Origin: Allobosea vaviloviae
GTDB taxonomy: Bacteria > Pseudomonadota > Alphaproteobacteria > Rhizobiales > Beijerinckiaceae
Reading direction: 5' to 3'
DNA: 64,000 nucleotides
NCBI RefSeq assembly: GCF_001298265.1
Contig: NZ_LGSZ01000010.1
Span: 59,811 to 123,810, forward strand
The notes below the pieces were generated by a model. The model was given only the letters and a program-made list of their open reading frames with translations, was not told the origin of the DNA and made no database searches. The position numbers and the translations under genes are program-made. Positions 45,242 to 54,958 of this stretch are shown one piece after another (position 1 is the first letter of the stretch; the number at the start of each line of letters is the position of its first letter).

Positions 45242-48184
45242 TCAAGCCGCCTCGCTGGCACTCGCCGCCGCCGCGCCCATCAGCCGCCGCGCTTCGGCCG
45301 CGCTCATCGGCTGGCCGAAGATGTAGCCCTGCGCGTACTGGCAGCCGAGCTGGTAGAGCTCGATCGCGTCAGACTCGCTTTCTGCCCCCTCGGCGACCAC
45401 GTCCATGCGCAGATCGGCGGCGAGCTGGACGATCGAGCGCAGGATCACCGGCGGCTTGCCGTTGCCCATCTGGCGCACGAAGCTCTGGTCGACCTTGATC
45501 GTGTCGAAGGGGAAGCGCTGCAGATAGGACAGCGAGGAATAGCCGGTGCCGAAATCGTCGAGTGACAGGCCGGCGCCGAGATCGCGGATGCGCGACAGCA
45601 TCTGCGCCGCGTATTCCGGGTTCTCCATCACCAGGCTTTCGGTGATCTCGAGCTTCAGCGTGCCCGGCAGGATGCGCCGACGCGCCAGCACGGTCTTTAC
45701 GTCATGCAGCAGATCGTGGCGCAGCAATTGCCGGCTGGAGACGTTGACGCTGGCGAAGATCGGCGGGTCGACATCGAGCGCCGCCTGCCAGGCCTCGAGC
45801 TCGCGCGCGGTGCGGTCCATCACATAGACGCCGAGATCGACGATCAGCCCGGTTTCCTCGGCGATGGCGAGGAAGTCCTGCGGCATCAGCCGGCCCTCGC
45901 GCGGATGGTCCCAGCGCACCAGAGCCTCGAAGCCTGCGATGGTGCGGTCCTCCAGCCGGACGATCGGCTGGTACATCACCTGGATCTCGCCGCGTTCGAT
46001 GGCGCGCCGCAGGTCGCTTTCGAGCGCGAGGCGGTCGTTGCGGTCGGTCCGCATCGCCGGCACGAAGACCTCGATCTTGTTGCCACCCTGACGCTTGGCA
46101 TGGGCCATGGCGAGCTCGGCGTTCTTCAAGGCGTCGTCCTTGCGCGCCGCCGGCGCCGGGTCGAACAGCGCCAGACCCACCGAAGGCGTCAGCAGGATCT
46201 CGCGCTCGGCGAAGGTGATCGGCGTCGAGACGGCGCGGCGCACCAGCTCGGCCAGCGCCAGAATGCGCTCTGGATCGCGCTCGGAGACCAGGATCATCGC
46301 GAAGGTGTCGCCGCCGATGCGGGCGAGTGTATCCTGCGCTCGCAGCAGCCGGCCAAGCCGTCGCGCCAGCGTCAGCAGGATCGAATCGCCGGCCGAGAAG
46401 CCGACGGATTCATTGACCTGCTTGAACCGGTCGATGTCGATCACCAGCACCGTCGGGCGGATGTTGTCGTCGGCGCGGGTGAAGCCGAAGACGGCCGAGA
46501 GCCGGTCCTGGAAGAGCTTGCGGTTGGGCAGGCCGGTCAGGTTGTCATGGACCGCGTCGTGCAGCATGCGCTCCTGCGCGGTGCGCTGCTCGGTGACGTC
46601 GGCGAGCGTGCCGATGACGCGGATGACCTCGCCGTCCGAGCCGATGACGGGCCGCGCCTTGAGGTTGAACCAGTGATAGGCGCCATTGGCCGAGCGCAGG
46701 CGCAGGTCGAGGTTGAGCTTGCCGCGCCGCTGCTCCAGCACCGCGTCGAGGGAGACGCGATAGCGGTCGCGATCGGCGACATGCATGTGCTCGAACCAGC
46801 GCGCGGCCGAGCCTTCGAGCGCGCCGCGCCCCAGGCCCAGCAGCGTCTCGATCTGCGGCGAGACGAAGATCTTGTCGGCGCTGACATCCCAGTCGAAGAC
46901 GAGGTCGCCCGAGCCCGACAGGGCGAGCGCCCGCCGCTCGGTGTCGGAGACGAGGCCTTGCGACAGGCCGCTGCCGGCAAACGCGTGCTGGATCACGGTG
47001 AAACCGATCAAAAGCACGATCAGCACGAGCCCGCCCAACAGGGCAGGCGCGACCAGATCGCGCTGGAACTGCCCGGTGACGGTGAAGCCCGCCGCCGTCA
47101 CCCAGACCGCCAGCAGGAACCAGGTCGGAATCAGCATCACCGCGCGCTCATAGCCATGCGTCGCCAGATGCAGGATCAGGACGAAGCCGACGGCCGCCAC
47201 CGCCGCGATCGAGATGCGCGCGATGCCCGACGCCATCGGCGCGTCGACGACGGCAAGGCCCACCAGCGCGGCCAGCCCCAGCATCCAGACGATGGTGACG
47301 TGGCTGTAGCGCACATGCCAGCGCGCCAGGTTGAGATAGGCGAAGAGGAACACGAGCAGCGTCGCCGCCAGCACCACCTCGGCACCCGCCCGGTAGATGC
47401 GCTCGATCGCCGGCGTCAGCGGGAAGATGCGCTGGAAGAAGCCGAAATCGAGCCCGGCATAGGCCAGAACCGCCCAAGCCAGCGCCGCTGCGGCCGGAAA
47501 GATCACCGCGCCCTTGACCACGAAGATGATCGTCAGGAACAGCGCCAGCAGCCCGGCGATACCGATGATGATGCCCTTGTAGAGTGTCAGCCCGTTGGTC
47601 TTCTGGCGATAGGTATCCTGCTCGTAGAGATAGAGCTGCGGCAGGTTGGGCGATTTCAGCTCGGCGACGAAGGTCACCGTCGTGCCGGGGTCGAGCGTGA
47701 TCAGGAAGACGTCGGCGTCGGGGCTGACCTCGCGCTCGGGGCTGAGGCCCTGGCTCGCGGTCACGGCCTCGATCCGGCTGTCGCCGAGATCGGGCCAGAT
47801 CACGCCCGAGCCGATCAGCCGATGGAACGGTGCGACCAGAAGCCTGTCGATCTGCTCGTCGGAATCGTTGGTCAGCGCGAAGACGATCCAGTCCGGCCGC
47901 GCACCGGACTCGCGGGCCCGCACCGCAATGCGGCGGACGATGCCGTCGGGCCCCGGCGCGGTCGAGATCTGGATGACGTCGCCGTCGGATTTGTTGCGCT
48001 CGACGACATTGGTCAGGTCGAGAACGGTGGCATCGACCGGGACGCGCACGGCTTCGACGGCAGCCGCCGGTTCGGCCGCCGCGAGCACGAGCCAGAGTGC
48101 GAGCCCGGCGATAGCGAGGCCGAACCGGATCAGTCGGTCGGGAAGGGTCAAGCTGCGCTCGGATTGGGGGCGGGGAATTGTCAT
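45242..48184 (-). CDS. Membrane PAS-GGDEF-EAL protein, probable c-di-GMP phosphodiesterase
   Basis: About 980 residues from the ATG at 48,184. Order: signal or first membrane helix (~19-45), a periplasmic beta-rich domain, a block of about seven to eight membrane helices (~235-430), PAS (~435-555), GGDEF (~560-715), EAL (~730-975). The GGDEF signature is GGDTF (residues 624-628), so cyclase activity is doubtful. The EAL domain keeps the motif Glu753 (EALVRWDHP), [24 protein letters not shown] and the IKVDQSFV Lys, so c-di-GMP hydrolysis is expected. The periplasmic plus 7-helix layout resembles 7TMR-DISM sensors. Confidence 0.93.
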   Translation of the reverse strand: MTIPRPQSERSLTLPDRLIRFGLAIAGLALWLVLAAAEPAAAVEAVRVPVDATVLDLTNVVERNKSDGDVIQISTAPGPDGIVRRIAVRARESGARPDWIVFALTNDSDEQIDRLLVAPFHRLIGSGVIWPDLGDSRIEAVTASQGLSPEREVSPDADVFLITLDPGTTVTFVAELKSPNLPQLYLYEQDTYRQKTNGLTLYKGIIIGIAGLLALFLTIIFVVKGAVIFPAAAALAWAVLAYAGLDFGFFQRIFPLTPAIERIYRAGAEVVLAATLLVFLFAYLNLARWHVRYSHVTIVWMLGLAALVGLAVVDAPMASGIARISIAAVAAVGFVLILHLATHGYERAVMLIPTWFLLAVWVTAAGFTVTGQFQRDLVAPALLGGLVLIVLLIGFTVIQHAFAGSGLSQGLVSDTERRALALSGSGDLVFDWDVSADKIFVSPQIETLLGLGRGALEGSAARWFEHMHVADRDRYRVSLDAVLEQRRGKLNLDLRLRSANGAYHWFNLKARPVIGSDGEVIRVIGTLADVTEQRTAQERMLHDAVHDNLTGLPNRKLFQDRLSAVFGFTRADDNIRPTVLVIDIDRFKQVNESVGFSAGDSILLTLARRLGRLLRAQDTLARIGGDTFAMILVSERDPERILALAELVRRAVSTPITFAEREILLTPSVGLALFDPAPAARKDDALKNAELAMAHAKRQGGNKIEVFVPAMRTDRNDRLALESDLRRAIERGEIQVMYQPIVRLEDRTIAGFEALVRWDHPREGRLMPQDFLAIAEETGLIVDLGVYVMDRTARELEAWQAALDVDPPIFASVNVSSRQLLRHDLLHDVKTVLARRRILPGTLKLEITESLVMENPEYAAQMLSRIRDLGAGLSLDDFGTGYSSLSYLQRFPFDTIKVDQSFVRQMGNGKPPVILRSIVQLAADLRMDVVAEGAESESDAIELYQLGCQYAQGYIFGQPMSAAEARRLMGAAAASASEAA

Positions 48185-48271
48185 GCGTCTTCGGGCGTCA
48201 GTCCTATCGGCGGCTCGTGGCAAGGGCAAGGCGTCCTGCGGGGGCGTGAACAAGGCGCAGCGCTTACTTCT

Positions 48272-48298
48272 CCCTCCCCACCGCTTGCGGGGGGAGGG
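48272..48298. repeat. Palindromic repeat half-element, family C
   Basis: CCCTCCCC plus ACCGCTTGCGG plus GGGGAGGG, the same self-complementary block as at 34,779 and in the 60-kb repeat. It lies in the spacer between the GNAT gene and the GGDEF/EAL gene. Confidence 0.8.
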
Positions 48299-48354
48299 AA
48301 TCGGCCGCGGCCTCACGGAACAACAAAAGCGATGGCCCTGCACTCCGCCCGCAG

Positions 48355-48954
48355 TCACCGTGTTTCGTCCGGCAGCCTGTCGCTCGCCAGGGCGGCATAG
48401 AGCAGGTGGTCGGCCCAAGCTCCGTTGATCCGGAGATAGGACCGCGCCAGCCCCTCATGCTGGAAGCCGACCCGGTCGAGCAGCCGGCGGGACGGGGCGT
48501 TGCTGGGCAGGCAGGCGGCCTCGACGCGGTGCAGCGCCAGCTCCTGGAAGGCGAAGCGCAGCGCGCCGCGGACAGCCTCGCTCATATGGCCCTTGCCGGC
48601 ATGGCGCTGGCCCATCCAGTAGCCCAGCGTGCAGGCCTGCGCGACGCCGCGCCTGATCAGCCCGAGCGTCAGTCCGCCGAGCAGCATCTCCGAGCGGGCG
48701 TCGAGAAGGAAGAGCGAATAGGCCTCGTCGGCGGCGATCTCGCGGGCGGCCCGCTTCACCCGCAGCCGGAACGAGGTCCGGGTCAGGTCGTCCTCGTTCC
48801 AGGTCGGCTCCCAGGGCGTCAGGAACGCGCGGCTTTCCATGCGCAGCACGGCCCAGGCGGCGTAGTCGGTGGCCTGAGGCGCCCGCAGGATCAGGTTCTG
48901 TGTCCGGATCAGCGGGCGCGTGGGCGGCTCTGTCGTGAAGCGGAACAGCGCCAT
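48355..48954 (-). CDS. rimJ: RimJ/RimL-type GNAT acetyltransferase
   Basis: A 199-residue acetyltransferase of the ribosomal-protein N-acetyltransferase class. It has the N-terminal [20 protein letters not shown] pattern, [12 protein letters not shown], the acetyl-CoA site [17 protein letters not shown] and [20 protein letters not shown]. Length and motif order fit RimJ; the exact substrate is unproven. It is four bases downstream of the M16 peptidase gene and probably cotranscribed with it and thrC. Confidence 0.88.
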   Translation of the reverse strand: MALFRFTTEPPTRPLIRTQNLILRAPQATDYAAWAVLRMESRAFLTPWEPTWNEDDLTRTSFRLRVKRAAREIAADEAYSLFLLDARSEMLLGGLTLGLIRRGVAQACTLGYWMGQRHAGKGHMSEAVRGALRFAFQELALHRVEAACLPSNAPSRRLLDRVGFQHEGLARSYLRINGAWADHLLYAALASDRLPDETR

Positions 48955-48958
48955 TGTC

Positions 48959-50332
48959 CTAATCCGCCGCCCGCGCTGCCTGCTTCAGCCTCGTGGCTGT
49001 CGGCAGACCCTTCAGTGGACCGACGGCCGCGATCGTCGGCTGGTGGCCGAGCAGCGAGCGTCCTGCGGCCCGCACATCCTCGAGCGTCACCGCATCGAGC
49101 CGCGCCGCGAGCTCCTCGCGCGGGATCGCCCGGCCGAAGAGCAGAACCTGTCGGGCCATCTGTTCGAGCTTGCCGCCGGGGCTTTCCAGCGAGGCGAGCA
49201 GCCCGACCTTCATCTGCGCCCGGGCGCGCGCCACCTCGGCCTCGCTGGTGTCCTCCGCCGCCTGGCGCAGGCAGGAAAGCGCGACCTCGATCAGCTCGCC
49301 GACATCCTCGGGCGCCGTGCCGGCTCCGATGCCGAAGACGCCGCAATCCGAGAAGGGCCAGTGGAAGGCGTCGATCGCATAGGCCAGGCCGCGCTGCTCG
49401 CGCACCTCCTGGAACAGCCGCGACGACAGGCCGCCGCCGAGCACCGCCGAAAAGATCTGCAGCGGATAATGCGCGCCGTCCTTGAACGCCTGGCCGGGAA
49501 AGCCCAGCACGAGATGGACCTGCTCCTCGTCGCTGGTGACCCGCGCCTCGCCGCCGAGATAGCGGCCGCTCTCACGCTCCGGCGGCGTCGCGGGGCTCGC
49601 AGGCAGGGCGGCGAGATGGGTCTCCGCGAGCTTGACCAGCTCGGCATGATCGACGGCGCCAGACGCCGCCAGCACCATGTTGCCGGCATGGTAGTGCCGC
49701 GCCAGATAGGCGCGGATCGCCTCGGGCGTGAAGCTCTTCACCGTCTTGGCCGTGCCCAGGATCGGCCGGCCGAGAGGCTGGTCGGGGAAGGCCGCCTGCA
49801 GGAAGCGGTCATAGACGAGATCGTCGGGCGTATCCTGGACGGCGCCGATCTCCTGAAGGATCACGCCCTTCTCGCGCTTCAGCTCCTCTGGGGTCAGCGA
49901 GGAGGCGGTCAGGATGTCGGCGAGGATGTCGACCGCCAGCGGCAGGTCGGCACCCAGCACGCGCGCCGTGTAGCAGGTGTATTCGACCGAGGTCGCGGCG
50001 TTGAGATCGCCGCCGACGCTCTCGATCGCCTCGGCGATCTCCAGCGCATTGCGCCGTGCCGTGCCCTTGAAGGCCATGTGCTCGAGCAGATGGGCGAGGC
50101 CGTGCTCATGGGGCAGTTCGTCGCGCGAGCCCGCGCCGATCCAGATGCCGAGCGACACCGTCGCTGCATGCGCCATGCGCTGCGAGACGACGCGCAGGCC
50201 AGACGGCAGCGTCGTCAGCCCGACATCGGGATCATGCGCGCCGCGCAGGCCGCTGGCTGCGACCTCGGCGATCTCGGCCGGGCCGGCCGCGCTCATCTCC
50301 GCGCTGGTTTCCGCATTCGTCCCCGCGCTCAT
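48959..50332 (-). CDS. M16 zinc peptidase, mitochondrial processing peptidase-like
   Basis: A 457-residue M16B peptidase. The inverted zinc motif HxxEH is present in LAHLLEHMAFKGT, with the downstream Glu ligand region in VILQEIGAVQDTPDD; the second half has GGGLSSRLFQEVREQRGLAY, typical of the non-catalytic half. The first ~40 residues are a variable Ala/Glu-rich leader, and a later start is possible. The gene overlaps thrC by four bases; this thrC-M16-RimJ order is common in alphaproteobacteria. Confidence 0.95.
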   Translation of the reverse strand: MSAGTNAETSAEMSAAGPAEIAEVAASGLRGAHDPDVGLTTLPSGLRVVSQRMAHAATVSLGIWIGAGSRDELPHEHGLAHLLEHMAFKGTARRNALEIAEAIESVGGDLNAATSVEYTCYTARVLGADLPLAVDILADILTASSLTPEELKREKGVILQEIGAVQDTPDDLVYDRFLQAAFPDQPLGRPILGTAKTVKSFTPEAIRAYLARHYHAGNMVLAASGAVDHAELVKLAETHLAALPASPATPPERESGRYLGGEARVTSDEEQVHLVLGFPGQAFKDGAHYPLQIFSAVLGGGLSSRLFQEVREQRGLAYAIDAFHWPFSDCGVFGIGAGTAPEDVGELIEVALSCLRQAAEDTSEAEVARARAQMKVGLLASLESPGGKLEQMARQVLLFGRAIPREELAARLDAVTLEDVRAAGRSLLGHQPTIAAVGPLKGLPTATRLKQAARAAD

Positions 50333-51744
50333 GCCGCTGCTCCCCGCACGGCGCGGGCCTTGGCGCGGACGAAGGCCTCGATCGCCCCCTGGTCGTTGGG
50401 CAGCAGCGTGAAGCGCTCCTCGCGCTCCATCAGATCGGCGAGATGGGCGGGAAGCGCTGGCGTCACGCCGCTTGCAGCCTTCACCGCAGCCGGGAACTTG
50501 GCGGGATGGGCGGTGCCGAGCACGATCATCGGCGTCGCCGGGTCCCTGGCGAGACCGCCGCGCGCTGCCGCGACGCCCACCGCCGTATGCGGATCGAGCA
50601 GATAGCCGGCCTCGCGCCAGGTCTGGCCGATCTCGGCCGAGGTCGCGGCCTCGTCGATGCCGACCGCGTCGAACTCAGCGCGGATGGCCGCCAGCGGGCC
50701 GGGAGCGATCTCGAATCGGCCCGATTGCTGCAGCGACTGCATCAGCCGGCGCACGGCCGCGCCGTCGCGACCATGCACCTCGAACAGCAGGCGCTCGAAA
50801 TTCGAGGAGATCTGGATGTCCATCGAGGGCGAGGTCGTGGCATGCACGCCCTTCATCTCATAGGCGCCGCTTTCCAGCGTGCGCGCCAGGATGTCGTTGC
50901 TGTTGGTGCCGATCAAAAGGCGCTCGACGGCTAACCCCATGCGCTTGGCCACGAACCCGGCGAGCACATCGCCGAAATTCCCGGTCGGCACGGCAAACGA
51001 CACCTTGCGGCCGGGCGCGCCGAGCGAGACGGCGGCGGTGAAGTAATACACCACCTGCGCCGCGATGCGGGCCCAGTTGATCGAGTTCACGCCTGACAGC
51101 CCGATCTCGTCGCGGAAGGCGTGGTGGTTGAACAGCGCCTTCACCAGGTTCTGGCAGTCGTCGAAGGTGCCATCGACCGCAATCGCATGGACATTGTCGG
51201 CCTCGACGGTCGTCATCTGCCGGCGCTGCACGTCCGAGACGCGGCCCTGCGGGTACAGGATGAAAACGTCCACCCGCTCCAGCCCCTTGAAGGCGTCGAT
51301 CGCCGCGCCGCCGGTATCGCCCGAGGTCGCGCCGACGATGGTGGCACGCTGGCCGCGCTGCTTGAGGACATGGTCCATCAGCCGCCCGAGCAGCTGCATC
51401 GCCACATCCTTGAAGGCGAGCGTCGGGCCGTGGAACAACTCCAGCACGAACAGGTTGTCGCCGATCTGGTTCAGCGGGCACACGGCCGGATGCCGGAAGG
51501 TGGCATAGGCCTCGGCGATCATCGCCGACAGCGCCGCATCCTCGATGTCGCCGTCAGCCAGCGCACCGATCACACGCTCCGCCACCTGCGCATAGCTCTG
51601 GCCGGAAAAGCCGGCGATCTCGTCCGCCGTCAGCGTCGGAAACGTCTTGGGCACATAAAGCCCGCCATCGCGGGCAAGCCCGGCGAGCAGCGCATCGGAG
51701 AAGGAGAGGGCGGGAGCCTCCCCGCGGGTGGACACATGCAGCAC
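50329..51744 (-). CDS. thrC: Threonine synthase
   Basis: A 471-residue PLP enzyme converting O-phosphohomoserine to threonine. The N terminus HVSTRGEAPALSFSDALLAG, the Schiff-base Lys in HGPTLAFKDVAMQLL, the phosphate loop GATSGDTGGAAIDAF and VPTGNFGDVLAGFVAKRMG are all typical of the enterobacterial/alphaproteobacterial ThrC class. The start is a GTG. The partner thrB lies at 35.9 kb. Confidence 0.97.
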   Translation of the reverse strand: MLHVSTRGEAPALSFSDALLAGLARDGGLYVPKTFPTLTADEIAGFSGQSYAQVAERVIGALADGDIEDAALSAMIAEAYATFRHPAVCPLNQIGDNLFVLELFHGPTLAFKDVAMQLLGRLMDHVLKQRGQRATIVGATSGDTGGAAIDAFKGLERVDVFILYPQGRVSDVQRRQMTTVEADNVHAIAVDGTFDDCQNLVKALFNHHAFRDEIGLSGVNSINWARIAAQVVYYFTAAVSLGAPGRKVSFAVPTGNFGDVLAGFVAKRMGLAVERLLIGTNSNDILARTLESGAYEMKGVHATTSPSMDIQISSNFERLLFEVHGRDGAAVRRLMQSLQQSGRFEIAPGPLAAIRAEFDAVGIDEAATSAEIGQTWREAGYLLDPHTAVGVAAARGGLARDPATPMIVLGTAHPAKFPAAVKAASGVTPALPAHLADLMEREERFTLLPNDQGAIEAFVRAKARAVRGAAA

Positions 51745-51858
51745 GGCGTCTTGTCTCGGTGATCTGGCGTGATGAGGGCGTGGGGACAGCTATAGGCCCG
51801 TGGGTCGCGGAGGGCAAAGGGCGAGCGGTATGGAAGGCGGTCAGAGACAGGTCACCCC

Positions 51859-51950
51859 GTCATGCTCGCCCTTGTGGCGAGCATCCACGTCTTGATCATA
51901 GGGCGCGACGCAAGAAGACGTGGATGGTCGGGACAAGCCCGACCATGACG
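51859..51950. repeat. Palindromic intergenic repeat, family D
   Basis: A 92-base inverted structure with outer arms GTCATG and CATGAC, inner GCTCGCC / GGCGAGC, ATCCACGTCTT / AAGACGTGGAT and GGTCGGGA / TCCCGACC-type stems. It lies between SURF1 and thrC. Only one copy was seen in this window, but its architecture is like families A and B. Confidence 0.75.
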
Positions 51951-51959
51951 GCGAGGAGG

Positions 51960-52733
51960 CTATGAGTCGCCTTGCTCGTTCGTCCGCCGCCCCTGCCAGG
52001 CAAACGCCGCAAACACCCCGATCAGCGTCAGGGCCAGCCCGAACCAGGTCAGCGCATAGGAGAGATGGTTGTCGGGAATGCGCGCGATCAGCTCCTTCGA
52101 ATCGACGCCGGCCGGGGGCGTCAGCCCGTCGCCCTGGCGCTCGGCCTCGAGATAGAATGGCGCAGCCGGCCCTAAGCCCAGCGAGGCAGCGATGGCTGCC
52201 GGGTCGCGCGTATAGAACTCGCGGTTGGCCGGCAAATCGGCCGGCGTGAACGAGCCGCGCGGCTCGGGCGCCCGCAGGAAGCCGGTGACGGTCGCAGCGC
52301 CCGAGGCCGGCTTGATCTCGCCGAGCCGGCTCTCCGGCACGAAGCCGCGATTGACCAGGACCACGCCACCATCCGCCAGCCTGAAGCCCTGGAAGACCCA
52401 GCGGCCGAAGCCTGAGAGCTGGCGCGTGCCGGGGCCGCCGGCGGCGATCGTGGTGCGCACGCCTGCGAAGGCGCCGTCGATGAAGCTGCCCTGCGCCGTG
52501 ACGCGGGTCAGGTCGAGCGCCGCCAGGTCGAGCCCGGCCCAGGAGCTTGAGGGCGGCATCGGCGCGGGCGCGCCCGCCGCCTGCGCGGCGAGCCGCTCGA
52601 TGAAGACGCGCTTCTCGCCCATCCGGGCGATCTGCCAGGCCCCCAATGTGCACAGGATCGCCACGCCCAGGATCGACAGCAGAGCCGGCCACAGTAGGCG
52701 CGGGCGGACTCCCGGGGAGGTCGCTTCGCTCAC
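51960..52733 (-). CDS. SURF1 family cytochrome oxidase assembly protein
   Basis: A 257-residue inner-membrane protein assisting heme a insertion into subunit I. A transmembrane helix lies near residues 13-33 (LLSILGVAILCTLGAWQ) and a second near the C terminus (LTWFGLALTLIGVFAAF), flanking a periplasmic domain with GRWVFQGFRLADGGVVLVNR and GFLRAPEPRG. The GTG start overlaps the DUF983 stop by four bases, in the usual cox-linked order. Confidence 0.93.
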   Translation of the reverse strand: MSEATSPGVRPRLLWPALLSILGVAILCTLGAWQIARMGEKRVFIERLAAQAAGAPAPMPPSSSWAGLDLAALDLTRVTAQGSFIDGAFAGVRTTIAAGGPGTRQLSGFGRWVFQGFRLADGGVVLVNRGFVPESRLGEIKPASGAATVTGFLRAPEPRGSFTPADLPANREFYTRDPAAIAASLGLGPAAPFYLEAERQGDGLTPPAGVDSKELIARIPDNHLSYALTWFGLALTLIGVFAAFAWQGRRTNEQGDS

Positions 52734-53122
52734 CTCTCGGGCTCGCTCTTGTCGAGCCGGCCGACCTCGGCCTTGTTGGCATATTGCAGCGAGACCGCCA
52801 GGCCCTTCATCGGCCGCAGCAGCGCGAGGCAGACGATCACGGCGAGCGGCAGCCAGATCATCATATGCACCCAGATCGGCGGCTCATAGGCGATCTCGAC
52901 ATAGAGCGCCGAGCCCAGCACGGCGAAGCCCGCGATCAGCATGATGAACACCGCCGGCCCGTCGGCCGAATCGGCGAAGGCGAAATCGAGCCCGCAGGCC
53001 GAGCAGCGCGGGCGAACCTTGAGGTACCCGTCGAACAGCTTGCCTTCGCCGCAGCGTGGGCAGCGGCCGGCAAGCCCGGTCGAATAGGGTGAGGGCAGGC
53101 TGTGCGTGTGGTCGTCGGCCAT
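52730..53122 (-). CDS. DUF983 membrane protein
   Basis: A 130-residue protein with an AGGAGG site seven bases before the ATG at 53,122; the open frame upstream runs into a palindromic repeat. A four-Cys zinc-ribbon-like motif (CPRCGEGKLFDG, then CSACGLDF) is followed by two membrane helices. DUF983 proteins occur between coxC and surf1 in many alphaproteobacteria, as here; the function is not settled, but a role with the oxidase is likely. Confidence 0.92.
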   Translation of the reverse strand: MADDHTHSLPSPYSTGLAGRCPRCGEGKLFDGYLKVRPRCSACGLDFAFADSADGPAVFIMLIAGFAVLGSALYVEIAYEPPIWVHMMIWLPLAVIVCLALLRPMKGLAVSLQYANKAEVGRLDKSEPER

Positions 53123-53166
53123 GGCGGCCTCCTGAAATGCGAAAGGCGGCCGAGGCCGCCTTGGGT

Positions 53167-53242
53167 CGTCATTGCGAGCGTAGCGAAGCAATCCAGCGCC
53201 TCGCGCCAACCTCTGGATTGCTTCGCTACGCTCGCAATGACG
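53167..53242. repeat. Palindromic intergenic repeat, family A copy 2
   Basis: A 76-base inverted repeat with arms CGTCATTGCGAGCGTAGCG / CGCTACGCTCGCAATGACG, nearly identical in the arms to 2,977-3,057 but with a different loop. It lies inside the cox transcription unit, between coxC and the DUF983 gene. Confidence 0.92.
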
Positions 53243-53257
53243 GTTGCGAGTGCAGCC

Positions 53258-54121
53258 TCAGTGCGCCGCAGCGACGCCGGAGCCCGCGCCCCAGACATAG
53301 ATCGCGGCGAACAGGAACAGCCAGACCACGTCGACGAAGTGCCAGTACCAGGCGGCGAACTCGAAGCCGAGATGCTGGGCCGGCTTGAAGTGGCCGAGAT
53401 AGGCCCGGTACAGGCAGATCGCCAGGAAGATGGTGCCGATCACCACATGCGCGCCGTGGAAACCGGTCGCCATGAAGAAGGTCGCGCCATAGATGTTGCC
53501 GCTGAAGGCGAAGGAGGCGTGCGAGTACTCATAGACCTGGCAGATCGTGAACAGGATGCCGAGGATCACGGTCAGCCACAGGCCCTGCTTCAGGCCCTTG
53601 CGGTCGCCATGGATCAGGGCGTGGTGGGCCCAGGTCACGGTGGTGCCCGAGGTCAGCAGGATCAGCGTGTTGAGCAGCGGCAGGTGCCAGGGATCGAAGG
53701 TCGCGATGCCGTGCGGAGGCCAGACGCCGCCGGTGAATTCCTTGCGGGTGAAGTTGATCGCCTCGCCCGAAAACAGGCTGGCATCGAAGAAGGCCCAGAA
53801 CCAGGCGACGAAGAACATCACCTCCGACGCGATGAACATCAGCATGCCGTAGCGGTGATGCATCTGCACGACGCGGGTGTGGTGGCCCTCGTGCTCGGCC
53901 TCCCGCACCACGTCCATCCACCAGGCGAGGAAGGTGTAGAGCACGCCGATCAGGCCGACGAAGAAGACGAGCGGGCCGAGCTTCATGCCCCCCATCGTCA
54001 TCGTTTTCATCCACATCACGGCGCCGCTGGCCATGATCGTCGCGCTGGCGGCGCCGATGAGCGGCCACGGGCTCGGATCGACGAGGTGGTAATCGTGGTT
54101 CTTGGTATGGGCCCCGGCCAT
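53258..54121 (-). CDS. coxC: Cytochrome c oxidase subunit III
   Basis: A 287-residue seven-helix subunit. Family segments include NHDYHLVDPSPWPLIGA, the EVMFFVAWFWAFFDASL helix with its conserved Glu, and GFHGAHVVIGTIFL. The ATG at 54,121 gives the normal N terminus; 26 extra upstream residues are non-family. It closes the structural part of the coxB-coxA-ctaB-coxF-ctaG-coxC block. Confidence 0.97.
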   Translation of the reverse strand: MAGAHTKNHDYHLVDPSPWPLIGAASATIMASGAVMWMKTMTMGGMKLGPLVFFVGLIGVLYTFLAWWMDVVREAEHEGHHTRVVQMHHRYGMLMFIASEVMFFVAWFWAFFDASLFSGEAINFTRKEFTGGVWPPHGIATFDPWHLPLLNTLILLTSGTTVTWAHHALIHGDRKGLKQGLWLTVILGILFTICQVYEYSHASFAFSGNIYGATFFMATGFHGAHVVIGTIFLAICLYRAYLGHFKPAQHLGFEFAAWYWHFVDVVWLFLFAAIYVWGAGSGVAAAH

Positions 54122-54173
54122 CGTAATCAGTCTCCGCGTCCGACTTTGCAGCAGCCGTCTCCGGCGCCGATAT

Positions 54174-54788
54174 CTACAGGTTCGATGTGGCTGCGTCACC
54201 CTTGGCGGGGGCAGTCCCGCCTTGGGCCAGTGGCTGCCCTGCCTTCGAGGCGAAATAGGTGTAGGACAGCGTGATCGCCTTCATGCCGTCGAGCTCGCGA
54301 TTTCCCGCGATTTCCGGGTCGATATAGAACACGACCGGCGCCTCCAGGCTCTCGCCCGGCTGCAGCGTATGCTCGGTGAAGCAGAAGCACTGGATCTTGA
54401 CGAAATAGGCCGCGCCCTTTTCCGGCGCGATGTTGTAGCTGGCGATGCCGGTCGAGGCCCGGCTGCTCTTGTTGGTGATCTTGTAGAACACCGTTTTGGT
54501 CTCGCCGACCCGCAGGGAGATGTCGGGGCTCTCGGGCGTGAAGGTCCAGCCCAGCCCTGGCGCGACATTGGCATCGAAGCGCACCGCCATCGTCCGGTCG
54601 AGGACCTTGCCCGCGCCGGCTGTCCCCGTCATCGGCGTGCCGCCGAAGCCGGTCGCCTTGCAGAACATGTCGTAGAGCGGAACCGCCGCGAAGGAGAGCC
54701 CGGTCATGCCCATGGCGACGCCGGCGCAGATCAGCGCCGTGCGGCCGAGATTCTTGGGGGCGGGAGTGTGCGGCGCCGCGCTCATCAC
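54174..54788 (-). CDS. ctaG: Cytochrome c oxidase assembly protein CtaG/Cox11
   Basis: A 204-residue copper chaperone that delivers Cu to CuB of subunit I. One N-terminal membrane helix (ALICAGVAMGMTGLSFAAVP) is followed by the periplasmic Ig-like domain with the copper motif KIQCFCFTEHTLQPGE (CFCF). It overlaps coxF by four bases. Confidence 0.96.
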   Translation of the reverse strand: MMSAAPHTPAPKNLGRTALICAGVAMGMTGLSFAAVPLYDMFCKATGFGGTPMTGTAGAGKVLDRTMAVRFDANVAPGLGWTFTPESPDISLRVGETKTVFYKITNKSSRASTGIASYNIAPEKGAAYFVKIQCFCFTEHTLQPGESLEAPVVFYIDPEIAGNRELDGMKAITLSYTYFASKAGQPLAQGGTAPAKGDAATSNL

Positions 54789-54958
54789 AGCGGCCTGTTC
54801 AGGATGGCGGGGCCAGTCTTCACCAGCGTCACCACGAAGAAGAACACCACGAGCCCGGCCAGGACCAGCGCCAGCGCCAGATTGCGGCGCCTCCGGCGCG
54901 CCATGTCCTCGGGCGAGAAGGCGGCGGGCGCGACGGGCTGCTTGCGCGGCTCGCTCAT
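54785..54958 (-). CDS. coxF: Small CoxF-like oxidase-associated protein
   Basis: A 57-residue protein linking ctaB and ctaG with four-base overlaps on both sides (ATGA). It has a polar N terminus, a basic patch RRRRR, one membrane helix ([19 protein letters not shown]) and a short tail [12 protein letters not shown]. Its size, single helix and position match the CoxF protein of alphaproteobacterial cox operons; its precise role is not known. Confidence 0.85.
   Translation of the reverse strand: MSEPRKQPVAPAAFSPEDMARRRRRNLALALVLAGLVVFFFVVTLVKTGPAILNRPL

Noticed and set aside
45704..48400. Very long plus-strand open frame opposite the GGDEF/EAL gene
   Set aside because: High-GC shadow frame; no recognisable domain, while the minus strand encodes a complete PAS-GGDEF-EAL protein.
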